A DNA stretch of 64,000 nt from Cryptomeria japonica (Eukaryota; Streptophyta; Pinopsida; Cupressales; Cupressaceae), in the NCBI RefSeq assembly GCF_030272615.1, contig NC_081409.1, forward strand, positions 209,793,190 through 209,857,189, in the 5' to 3' direction. This document shows, piece after piece, positions 46,031 through 57,329 of the stretch; position 1 is the stretch's first letter; each line of letters begins with the position of its first letter. A program made the translations under genes and the position numbers. The notes under the pieces are model-generated. The model was not told the DNA's origin and ran no database searches. It was given only the letters and a program-made list of their open reading frames with translations.

Positions 46031-47074
46031 ATTTTTTATTAATTTTGCAAATATTGTATGTTGCATTCCTCATTTCTGCTTCTAGACTATCATTTTTCCA
46101 AACCTAATTGGCAGATTGTTGGTTTTGCAGGTACTTATTTTGTTGTGAAAGACCGGAGTCATAAACTATTTCACCACCAAAGAATGCAATATAAACTACT
46201 AACTTTGTTTGCAGCTACGGGATTTTGCACTTATATTTGTTAAATTAGGCACATAGACTAATTACAATGGAAATGAACAAACATGTCTTACGTGTCTTGA
46301 TGATAGGCGAGTATGCTCTCACCTTTCTTAGGTGATCAGAAAGCTAGACTCATCCTTTGCTTTCAATTGCATATCTTTAGAGGGGCTGTCACAGTGGGAA
46401 AAAGTAATCACCTTGTGAGAATGACCCAAGTGAGTATAGCTAGACCTGAGCATTCCAACTCACTATAATAAATAGGTCTCTGATGATTAAAGTCTCAGAG
46501 AATGGGATTATTTGAGTTTTTTCTTTGAGATCTCTCATATCAGGCATTTTGTAGGGCATCGTGGTCTCAATCATGTTTACGTGACTACAACTTGTTTCGG
46601 TACCTTGTTAGGCTATAGGCCTCAATCATGCTTGCGTGACTTCAAGGGGTAATTTCAAACAGAATTCCTGACTAAGAACTTTAAAAATAGAAGCGACCTG
46701 ATTCACCTTCGAAAGGGTGATAATCTTTGTGCAAGAGAGATAGTAACTCTCCCAAGACACTTTCCATATCATGCCCCCATTAACGTTTGGAGTTGGATAA
46801 TATGGCATTGAGAATCCATTGTGTGAGACTCAGCGGTCGTATTCTAATTAGCTATTGGGTGTGTATCTAATTCAGCAAGCAAAGGTTTTCACTCTTAGCC
46901 AATCTCCTTAGGATAGACTAATTGATGTGTTTTTAACAATTAAAAACCTTTTGAAACAAAAATATAATGTGATTTCTGTGTTTGTAAGTCAAGTCAAGAT
47001 ATCATCTATTAAAATACAACAAACATTGAAAACTCAAACTTCAAACTATCAAATTCACAAGTTTTGCAGCAGAT

Positions 47075-47335
47075 TAGCTCTTTCAATCCAAACACTCGCA
47101 CCTACAGTCCAAACCGTCGCATCTACAGTCCAAATAGTTGCATTAACAGTCCAAACACTAGCGTTTTCAGTCCAAAAGGTCGCATTAAGAATCCAAACAC
47201 TAGTGTTTTTAGTCCAAACAATTGCTCTTTTAGTCCAAAAATTAGCATTTACAGTTCAAACATTATCTCTTTCAATCCAAATGGTCGCACCTTCTGTCCA
47301 AACAATCACATTTTCAATCCAAAGGTCAGCTCTCT
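47075..47335 (+). repeat. 21-bp repeat array, block 2
   Basis: About twelve units with core TTTACAGTCCAAACA. The frame from 46927 reads a heptad like VQTxAxT through it. It belongs to the same family as blocks 1 and 3, with AGTCC in place of GGTCT. Confidence 0.75.
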
Positions 47336-47499
47336 TGGTGTTAATGTCAAATTTCTCATATTTCAACATTAACTCTCAAAGGTTGAGCATATTACAAAGT
47401 TGGGTCAAAATTGTAATCTCCTAAGTTCAAACACTCAATTTGCTAAACCTACATATCATTATTTGAACTTTAGAGTCACTGTATAGCAGAACAAAGTTC

Positions 47500-47740
47500 T
47501 TGGTTTGTCAGTCAGCGTTTTTGGTCTGTATGTCAGCGTTTTTGGTCAGTATAGTAGCATTTTTGGTAAGTCTGTCAGAGTTTCTGGTCCAAACAACAGC
47601 GTTTCTGGTCTAAACAACAGCGTTTCTGGTCTAAACAACAGAGTTCCCGGTCTAAACAATAGAGTTCCTAGTCTAAACAGTAGCGTTTCTGGTCTAAATA
47701 GTAGAGTTCTTGGTCATTTTGTCAACATTTCTGGTAAAAT
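47500..47740 (+). repeat. 21-bp repeat array, block 3
   Basis: About eleven units, the most regular of the three blocks, with core GTTTCTGGTCTAAAC. Three neighbouring units near 47590-47645 are nearly identical, suggesting recent slippage. Translation gives a NSVSGLN heptad. Confidence 0.85.
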
Positions 47741-48243
47741 ACATCAAAATCAGAAAACAAAAACAACCCATTTCTCAAACAGTCAAACATAGAGAGTAGG
47801 TCATCTTGTTGGGTCATTTAATCAAGTTATCTTCTATCAAAAATAGATTCAAGAACAAGACACACAAAAAGTCTCAAGTATTCACCTCAAACAAGTTAAG
47901 GATCAAACACCTTAAAGTGCAACAACACATTGTCTTTGATAAACTGATTGTTCAAACATAGTTTCTCATCAGGACCTATCATCCTTTAATCACGAAACTA
48001 CAATGCTTGATCAGAATAACCTCATTCTTTATCATAGGATATATCATTCCTATTTGAACTTGGTCATATCAAAAATCACAAAATTTGCACTCCAAAAACT
48101 AAGATCGAAAAACTTGTAAACAAGAAAATACTTGAAAAGATCATTTTGTGTCTATACATCTACAACTTTCACCTCAACAATTGATCACTTATAACGACAC
48201 ATTACTCAATATTTAAACCCCGAAAAACATTCAAAGCACGTGT

Positions 48244-49860
48244 ATGCCCGTTCTAACCAGGGCTCAGAGACGGAAAATTGCGGAAACAAAAATAGAAATG
48301 TTTGAGATAACTAAACACTATAGAACCATGGAACACGAAGATGAAATACAAGTTGAAGATGAAATACAAGTTGAAGAGGAAATAACAGAACAAAATATCA
48401 GAGACATCAAGAAAGATCCTCAATTCGACAAATTTATGAAGAAATTATTGGAGGGAGAAAAAGAAAAATATTTCCTAATGTTAGCCAAATCTGGTGCTAC
48501 ACTCCCCCAAGATTTTGATGTAAACAAATTGAAACAAAAGAAAAGTGGTCCTCCTCCTAATGATGAACAATATGAGGACATCTTTGGTCTCAAAATTAAT
48601 AACACGTCAATTCCTAGCAACACCAGAAACAATGAGGAAACTTACATTCCCACAAGGGAGGAAGTAGAAATTCTAAATAACACTCAATCCAACGAAGATA
48701 CAAGAAGGGATAGAGATTATACAAAAAGAGATCAATATATTCCTAGAATGCAAAATCATGGTCATACAAGAACAAATCATGTTGATAATCCTATCATGGC
48801 TCTCACACAACAACTACAAACATTGCAAACACAAATCCAAGATATGCAAAGAGGAAATGTTAGACGATACTCGCTTCAAGAAATATGTCCTTATCCATTT
48901 GATAGAAACCTCAACATGATACCTTTTCCTATAGGTTTCAAGACTTCGAGGTATGAAAAATATGACGGAAGCACTGACCCTCAAGATCACATAAGAGATT
49001 TTTGCACAATGAGCATGGAGTTTGCACATGAAGATACATACTTAATGAGACTATTTCCAAAAAGCTTAACTGGATTAGCCATGGAATGGTTCTCAAAACT
49101 TCCACCAGGAATCAGATCATTTTTAGAGTTGGTGGATAAGTTTGTATCCCAATATGCTTATAACATCCAACATGAAATAACAATGCTAGACTTGTGTAAC
49201 ACAAAACAAAAAAGCAGAGAACCCTTCATGACATTCTTACAATGATGGAGGCGGTTAGCTTCGAGGTATCCTCGTACAGTGCCGAAGTATGAAAAAATGG
49301 ACATTTTTATAGATAACTTAAATGATCAAATGAGTTATTACTTAAAAATGCAAGGAAATCAAAGTTTTACAAAAATGATTGATAATGGAATCAGAATGGA
49401 AGAAGCCATGATAAAGAAAGGTGAGTTGAAAATATTCAAAGAAGGAGTTCACCCTCCTAACAACACTAACAACAATAATCACAATGATAAACCAAAATTT
49501 TGGAATAGAAATCGTAATGTCGTCAATGACGGGATAGTGGATAACAACAATGTAAAACCAAAGAAACCGGTTTTCAACTTATCCAATCACTCAGGAACAA
49601 CTCAACAAAACAACAATCACCAAAAAGCAACTATCAAAAATTTCTTTCGAAGATAATTTACAAACATTGGTGAACCCCTTGGGTCCACATTAAAAACACT
49701 CATCACAAACAAATTGATTACGTTACCAGAAGAAAGAAACTTTGAACCCAAGGTAAAACCTGCTTGGTGGAATGACAACCATTATTGTGATTTCCATCAA
49801 AACAAAGGACACCAAACAGATGCTTGTCAACGATTAAAACATGTCATCCATATATTTGAT
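48244..49860 (+). pseudogene. gag: Gyp-E gag
   Basis: The frame starts at ATG 48244 (MPVLTRAQRRKIAE). It has an acidic duplicated DEIQVE segment, then the retrotransposon gag core: YEKYDGSTDPQDHIRDF, MRLFPKSLTGLAMEWFSKL, SFLELVDKFVSQYA. The C-terminus has an Asn-rich stretch and the zinc-type YCDFHQNKGHQTDAC. Stops are TGA 49243 (an Arg position in homologues) and TAA 49654 (a Gln position). A one-base shift near 49845 joins it to the protease frame. This would be the capsid protein; the core fold is fully readable. Confidence 0.85.
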
Positions 49861-51112
49861 TGATAATGGAATAATAACTGTGGATGGACATACAACAAAT
49901 GAATCTCACACAGTTTTCAAAACTCCACTTCCTAATTATGAGAAGGGTGAATCATCAATAGGGCAGAACGGTAAAGGTAAAGCAAAGGTAAACTATGCTC
50001 ATGCATATGACAATGTGGTAAATGTAATCGTGGTTAAAGAGCAACAACATCACGAACCTGCTCATGTTATCACACAAAGTAAAGCCAAAGTGGTTTTGCC
50101 AGGTCCTACAACAAACACGTCATCCACTACCAAACAATACAATCTAGTGGATCAATTACAGAAAACACCCGCACAAATATCCATCTTAGAACTTTTAAAA
50201 CTGTCACCTGCACACAAAGAAATTCTTGAACGAGCATTAGTAGATACCACAATGTCCAAAGATCTTGATATAGATCAATTCCAAACCATGGTGGGACACC
50301 TCACAACTCCTCACTACTTATCATTTACCGAAGAAGATGACATGTCCTTGCAATACCCCCACAATGCTCCTTTGCATATTGAAGTCCTCGTTCACAAAAC
50401 ACGAGTTAAACATGTTCTAATAGATGGTGGAGCTGGCCTAAATATTTATTCATTGAGTCTTGTTTGTGCCTTAGGATATTCAAAAGATACAATTGATCCC
50501 CGCAAAAAGATCACCATAAAAGCCTATGATGAAGAAGAACGTTCCTCCAAGGGAATTGTGATACTACCCATCAGAGTGGGACCTTTACAGAAAAACACAG
50601 CATGCCAAGTTTTGGACTTGGACTTATCATATAATATACTCCTGGGGAGACCATGGATACATGACTTGCAGGCTGTCCCATCAACCTATCATCAATGTGT
50701 CCCATCAACCTATCATCAATGTGTCAAATTTCCCTATGATGGACAAGAAATCACAATATCTGCAGATTCAAATCCATTCCAGTATTGCGGCAATCTAAAA
50801 ATGGCTCAAGAAGTCATTGTTCCTCATAACAGGGAGGCGTCATCTTCGAACACACAATCCAAAGAACAATCCTTTGCCTCTATTTTATCAAGTATGGAAA
50901 AACAAATGCAGTTAAGAGATCTAGGAAATGGAGAATACTCAATATCACAATTACCACTCTCTCCTAAATCCTTTGGAAAACCATTAAACTCTAAACAACA
51001 ACCAATTGTGAAACATCTTCCAATATTTGATGGAACATTCATTAGTGCTGGAACCTTGTCAGAGGAGACAAAAGACAAAGATGTGCTACAATGGCTATAC
51101 AAAGATGAATAA
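49841..51112 (+). pseudogene. pol: Gyp-E protease region
   Basis: A 423-codon open stretch. Its first part is linker. The aspartic-protease site is VLIDGGAGLNIYSL (about 50420), a D-G-G-A variant also seen in other plant Gypsy elements. LDLSYNILLGRPWIHDLQAV follows, the ILG and RPWIH motifs. A short in-frame duplication (VPSTYHQC twice, 50680-50725) is unusual. The product would process gag-pol. Confidence 0.85.
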
Positions 51113-52326
51113 ATTCAACAAAAGGTCAACAATGTCAGAATACCTATAGAAAAATATGGAAAAGGATTCAACATTCTTCAAAAGATGGGATACACTAGAA
51201 CAGGCCCTATAGGAAAAAGAAAAGAAGGTATCTCAAAACCTATCCAACCTCATAATCAACAAGCTACAGACAAAGCAGGCTTAGGGTATGGACAAGTTAC
51301 TCTACCAGAAGACACATTTTCTAACCAACAAAAAGAAGAATATGAAAACAGACAAGAACAACTTGCAATTGAAAAGGAAGAAGCATCTGCAAAGCAATGA
51401 GCACAACCAAACATGAAATGGAAAAAGAAACAATCCTCAAATCAACAAGAGAAACAAACCAATAATACCTCCCAAGCAGCATTAACTCTCAATCAAAACA
51501 AGCATGAACTTAGTACTAATCAAGGAGAACTGATAGTAAAGTTGACAGAACTCAATCTCAGTCCAGGAGAAGTTGAATATGAAAGAAGGAAAGATATAGC
51601 AAGACAAACATAAGAAACACATCAAAAGCTATATTAACTAATTTGTAGATTGCAAGCTGCAAGTGAGAAAAATTCTGACGAATGGGAATGGGATTCCTAT
51701 CATTCTAAAGAATCAGCTGAAGAAAATTGCTTTAAAGAAGATGTAGGAGTCGATGTAGTTCACACATATGCAGGGCAAACGTTAGGAACTAGTTCACTTG
51801 AATTAGAATCACCTTCGGCTGACTTGGACCTAATTGAGGATGATCAAGAAATTCTTGGGCGAGGTCATTCTAATGAGGGTACCGTTCTAGACATTGACAT
51901 ACATATCAAAAACTTTGATAACTCAATCATGACCCTAAATACTCTTGAAACATCTCAACCAAATGATCCTTTACCTCTACTCCACCCCAAACTTATTGAA
52001 TGGGAAATGAAGGACATACTACCATTGATACCTTTCCAAATGACTATGCCATATCTATATATCTTAATGCAATTGAACTTGCAACAACTTCCTCCAGGAA
52101 TTTCAGCAATGCATCTTCCAATCAAGTGGGTGCCAAATCTCCTAGTTGCAAAAGTGAAAATAAAGAAAACAATATCAGGTCTAATGTTGAAAACCATTTC
52201 TTGGCAACATTACATCAGGAAAAAGTAAAAAGAAAGGACGCATCTAATGGTGAAAACCTCCTCAAGGCACCGGAAGATGGGAGATTTGACACTTTACCTG
52301 AGTAGTATCAAGAAAGGTCATCAATT
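51113..52326 (+). pseudogene. Gyp-E G-patch-like segment and pre-RT linker
   Basis: After TAA 51110 the same frame reads NILQKMGYTRTGPIGKRKEG and later DKAGLGYG (51165-51300), a G-patch-like Gly-rich segment, which is common after the protease in some retroelements. An acidic, poorly conserved linker follows with stops at 51398, 51611 and 51635 and a shift near 52003 into the RT frame. Some of these stops could lie in naturally unconserved sequence, so not all are certain lesions. Confidence 0.6.
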
Positions 52327-53693
52327 TTGATCGAACCAATAGAAGCAGTTAATATTGGGACAATAGAACAACCAAAGATCCTACATCCAACAACTTCTCT
52401 ATCAGAAAAAGAAATGAAAGAATATATGGAATTCTTTACACGACGGCAAATCAATTTTGCTTGGTCATATATAGACATGCCAGGGTTGGATCCAGAGCTT
52501 ATTATGCATCACTTGAATGTCAATCTAGGAGCCAAACCAGTCAAACAAAAATTAAGAAAGATGCATCCACATATTGCTCTCTTGGTTAAAGCAGAACTAA
52601 AAAAATTACTAGATGTAGGATTCATCAGACCTATAGCATATCCTCAATGGGTATCAAACATTGTTCCTATTTCAAAGCCAGACAAAAGTATCAGAGTATG
52701 CACAAACTTCAGAGATCTTAATAATGCATGTCCAAAGGATGACTTTCCTTTACTAACATTGACATCATTGTAGATTTAATAGCTGGACACTCCATGTTTT
52801 CTCTAATGGATGGTTTCTTCAGATACAATCAGATTAAAATAGCACCTAAAGATCAAGAAAAGACATCTTTCACATGTCCGTGGGGTACTTTCTACTGGAA
52901 CGTCATGCCTTTTGGATTAAAGAACGTAGGTGCCACATATTAGAGAGCTATGACAACAATATTCCATGACATGATGCATACATTCATGGAAGACTATGTG
53001 GATGACATCTTGGCAAAATCATACAACAGAGAAGAAAATATCAAAATACTGGAAAATATCTTTGATCAGTTAGAACAATACAAGCTACAGCTAAATCCTA
53101 AGAAATGTGCCTTTGGTGTCACTTCACGAAGGCTATTGGGATACATTGTTTCAGCTAGAGGTATCGAAGTAGATCCAACTAAGGTCAAAGAAATCATGGA
53201 AATGGCATCTCCCAAGAATATAAGTCAACTCAGATCACTACAAGGAAGACTGCAGTCAATCAGAAGATTTGTGGCTCAATTAGCATATAAATGTCAACCA
53301 TTCACCCATCTATTACATAAAAATGTTCATTTCAAATGGGACCATCAATGTGACGATGCATTCAACAAGATCAAGGCATAGCTCATGCAACCACTCATTC
53401 TAATGTCACCAATTCTAGACAAGTCATTATTGCTCTATGTATTGACCACTGAAGTATCCTTAGGAGTTTTGCTTGCACAACAGGATAATGAAGGAAAAGA
53501 GCGAGCCATCTACTACATCGGCAGAACACTAGTGGGATATGAACTCAACTATTCCCCAACAGAAAAAGTATGCTTGGCAGTAGTTTTTGCTTCTCAAAAA
53601 TTAAGACACTATCTACTGTCTCACTCAATCAAGTTGATAGCTAAAATTGATCCATTGAAATATTTTCTCAGCAAGGCAACATTGATAGGATGA
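52327..53693 (+). pseudogene. pol: Gyp-E reverse transcriptase and RNase H
   Basis: DMPGLDPELIMHHLNV leads into RT, with VSNIVPISKPDKSIRVCTNF, ACPKDDFPL, a one-base loss near 52749, then FTCPWGTFYWNVMPFGLKN and the catalytic EDYVDDILAKS. LNPKKCAFGV and LLGYIVSARGIEVDP complete the palm and connection. RNase H follows: LMSPILDKSLLLYVLTT, VLLAQQDNEGKERAIYYI, YSPTEKVCLAVVFASQKLRH. Stops are at 52941 (TAG), 53379 (TAG) and 53691 (TGA). Confidence 0.92.
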
Positions 53694-54299
53694 CTAGCAA
53701 AATGGATCATGATCCTAAGTGAGTTTGATATTGAGTATGTAGATAGAAAAGCTATCAAGGGACAAGTCATCGCAGACCAACTAGCAGAGGCACCACTTCA
53801 AGATGATCATCCTCTGCAGATTGAGTTTCCTGACGCTGATATCCTAACAATCACAACAAAAGCATGGCAACTATACTTTGATGGTTCATATACGCAGCAC
53901 GGATCAGGAGCCGGAATTTTATTTATCACACCACAAGGTCATACCATCTTGAAAGCATACAAATTAAGCTTTCCATGCACCAACAACACTATAGAGTATG
54001 AAGCTTTGGTTACAGGAATCAAAATGGCTGTAGAATGGAACATTACACAACTTCAGGTCTTTGGAGACTCTAAGCTCGTCATCAATCAAATCAATGATGA
54101 CTATCAAACAAAAGATGACAAACTCATGCCTTACAAAAAGATGGTGGATGACTTCAAGAAATATTTTGTTGAAATCATTTTTGAACAAATTCCAAGAAAT
54201 GATACCAAAGCAGCAGATGCCATGGCAACACTTGCTTCTCTATTACAAACATAGGAAAATAAAGAGCATTATGAATTCCTGGTTGAAGAGTTGTTTTAC
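53694..54299 (+). pseudogene. Gyp-E second, archaeal-type RNase H
   Basis: The open stretch 53709-54254 carries QLYFDGSYTQHGSGAGILFI (first Asp), FPCTNNTIEYEALVTGI (Glu), VFGDSKLVINQI (second Asp) and RNDTKAADAMATLAS (fourth acidic residue): all catalytic positions of an archaeal-type RNase H are present. It sits between the ordinary RNase H and integrase, as in Tat/Ogre elements. It would help remove template RNA. TAG at 54252 follows LLQT. Confidence 0.9.
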
Positions 54300-55616
54300 C
54301 CATCTCATAATTGTCCTGATTCCCAAACCATTTGTCAACTTATAGGACATGATTCCTCCCGCTATGGAAAAACTTACGCATACCTAAAAGATAACATCTT
54401 ACCTCCTGACTTATCAAAAAATCAAAAGAGAAACTTTATTCGCCAATCCTCCCATTATACTCTTGTCGCAGATACCCTATTTAAACAAGGTCTAGATGGT
54501 ACTCTTTTAAGATGTCTTGAACAAGAAGAATCTGAGAAGGCCTTAAAGGAAGTCCATAATGACATTTGTGGCACTCATTTAAGTGGTCTTACCCTTTCGA
54601 AAAAACTCATATGCTTGGGCTATTATTGGCTGACTATGGAATGAGAGTCTTTTCAGATAGCTAGAACATGCAAACAATGTCAGATCCATGGGAATTTGAT
54701 CCATGCACCAGCACAAGAACTTCATGCTTTGGCAACATCTTGGCCTTTTTGTCAATGGGGTCTTGATCTAGTAGGAAAAATAAATCCTTCTTCATCAAAT
54801 GGTCACAAATTCATCCTTGTAGCTACATAATATTTTACAAAATGGATTGAGGCAGTACCTCTCACAAATATCACAGGAAAATAAATTGCTGCATTCATCT
54901 TGAATTACATCATCTGTCGCTATGGAATACAAATGACCATTATCACTGATAATGGGCGACCATTCAAGAATCAAGATGTACAAGAGCTATGTGAGAAGTT
55001 TAAGATCCAACACAGATTCTCCACACCCTATTATCCACAAGGGAATGGGCAGGCAGAAGCATCTAACAAAACTATTCTGAAAATCCTCAAAAAGATAGTG
55101 AACGATGTTGGGAAAGATTGGCATATTCAACTAAACCCTGCTCTCTGGGGCTACCGCACCAGTATTCACACACCAATAGGTGCCACACCTTTCTCTCTTG
55201 TATATGGATTAGAAGCCATATTGCCTATCAAAGTAGAGATTCCCTCTCTATGTGTATCACTAAAAGGTCTCATCCCAGATGAAGAACAAAGAGTGTCTAG
55301 ACTACAAGTGTTAGAACTGATCCAGGAACAAAGACAAAATGCCTTTGACCATTTAAAGGTATATCAGCAAAGAATGTGCCAAAGTTATAATCACAAGGTC
55401 AAACCATGGATTTTTCAATTGGGAGAACTAGTACTAAAGGAAAACCCATGAAATCAGTCAGATCGAGAAAAGAAGGGAAAATTTGAACCAAACTGGTTAG
55501 GTCCATTTGTGGTCACAACAGTATTTGGGTCAGGGGCATATCAGTTATCAACACAAGATGGAGATCAGCTCGAGGAACCCATCAATAGCATGCATCTAAA
55601 GAAGTTTTATGTCTGA
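54300..55616 (+). pseudogene. pol: Gyp-E integrase
   Basis: The His/Cys zinc site is EVHNDICGTHLSG...CKQCQIHG. The core has WGLDLVG, TIITDNGRPFKNQ and YPQGNGQAEASNK, so all three DDE residues remain. WHIQLNPALWGYRTSIHTPIG and PFSLVYGLEAILP are typical of plant Gypsy integrases. The end is MHLKKFYV, TGA 55614, and no chromodomain follows. Stops are at 54642 (TGA at a Trp position), 54828, 54882 (TAA at a Gln position) and 55449. Confidence 0.92.
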
Positions 55617-57329
55617 AAAATCTAAAAACATTGGAAAAAGCAGAAAAATCCAAAAACATTGGAAAAAGCAGAAAAATCCAAAAACAATGAAAAAGAATCA
55701 AATATGAGAAAAAGTGCAATAAAAATAGATGGTGAAAACCTAGCAAATAGGTGCTATCTGTCGGCTAGCTCTACCATCTATTGGTTCGTGCTTTCTTCCA
55801 CTTGCATTCATTTCCATCAGCACTATTCATATTCATCATAAAGTCTTTTGTACATATGCAGGCATCCCAGGTGATTCCTCGTCATGGTTTGGATCATTGA
55901 CTATATCATAATAAGGCTTGTTTCTAGGTTGGGGGCAAAATCTTGTACCTAGCTGGGGGCAAAAAGTTTTGATCATTTTGAGCTTAATCAAAGTAGGTAG
56001 AACAATAGTTAGATAGCGCTTGTCAAGCGAAAAACTAAAACACATCCAATATTGAACATAAGATCACATTATCAACCATTAACTATCACATATCAATCTA
56101 AACATGACAAAACACATATCAATGGATGTTATATCTTGACTCATGATCTTAACACTTTGGCAATAATGGTTCAACAATTTTATTTGGATTTTCAGTATCA
56201 TGATTTTGAGTAACTCCAGGATGTCTTTGACTAGAGGAACGAGGAAGGAACATGATATTTTTCTTGTCTACTATCTATAAATTAATCATTAATATGTGCA
56301 AAGTTGTCTAAGGAAATGATCATCAGAATATCATGGAAGACATTTCGGACTTGCATATAGAAATGGTTAATACTGCATATTTTACGCAAGCAACACTCTG
56401 GTTATCTTGGTTCAATCTTACCTCGATGCTTGTGCTAACTTGCAATATCAAAACCTAGGAAAGTAGTGCTCAGGTCATCATGGTTGAATTATACCATTGA
56501 TGTTTGCACTCACTTCCCACATTTTAAAGGCTCAATGATGAAACAAAAGCAATGACTCCATGATCGGTCCGATCACTATATTGCATTGCATTTTAAGATA
56601 GATTTGCATTTCATTCTGCATGGGATCACAATGCTCATCTTTTCCAAGGCCAAAGCTAACATGGTGTTATCTCTCTTATTACGTGATTGAGTACATTGGA
56701 CAATAACAAAAATAATCAATTCATTCATCCTGCATGATAAGTTAGTTCATCTCATGTAACCATTGCATACCAAGGCATCATTCATATAAAGCATAAACTC
56801 ATTCATTCATTTAGTAAGATCATTGCATGGCATTCATCAAATCTCAAATCATATAAAATAACACCATTACATTGCATTGCATCCATCTCATATCAACATG
56901 CATGAGAAAATCATAAAAAAATATATCATAAACATAGAAAGCATTGCAATCGCACAAACATCACATAGAAATTATAAGCATCACCATACATATTTGCATT
57001 TGCATATATCATGTAAATATTGCATCATCATTTATTCATCATATAGAATTCATAAGCATATAGAAATTAAAGCATACATCAAGCATACATCATGAAAGTA
57101 ACTGCACATCATAATCATATACCAAATAGAATGCATCCATCATCTCATAGGTCATGTAGAACGAATAGGATCAACTGCATATCATATCATCAAAACAAGA
57201 TCAATGTCCAAGGTACAATGATATCACAAAATATATGAGATACATCATAGGAATCATCAATACCTCATCACAAAAAGGTGTGTACATAAATAGATCAATG
57301 TCCCATATCAGTGTGACCACTCGGACGTG
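55617..57329 (+). other. Gyp-E spacer between pol and antisense ORF
   Basis: It starts with nearly three copies of a 28-bp unit (55617-55695, core CCAAAAACATTGGAAAAAG). From about 56600 to 57250 it is rich in CAT/ACAT words like the matching spacer of Gyp-F. No gene is seen; the antisense ORF tail probably ends near 57330. Confidence 0.65.

Larger units (their letters stand above)
45663..48243 (+). other. Gyp-E leader
   Basis: About 2.6 kb lies before gag, with no credible gene apart from repeat-driven open frames. Three blocks of one 21-bp repeat family (45843-46030, 47075-47335, 47500-47740) are separated by unique AT-rich sequence. The middle (46260-46920) holds nothing I recognise. Confidence 0.7.

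Noticed and set aside
47500-47740. CRISPR-like array
   Set aside because: The units are contiguous 21-bp tandem repeats without unique spacers, in plant retrotransposon DNA.
45761-47792. Heptad-repeat proteins in the Gyp-E leader
   Set aside because: The open frames follow from a 21-bp repeat without stops. Different blocks give unrelated residues and no start context is shared.
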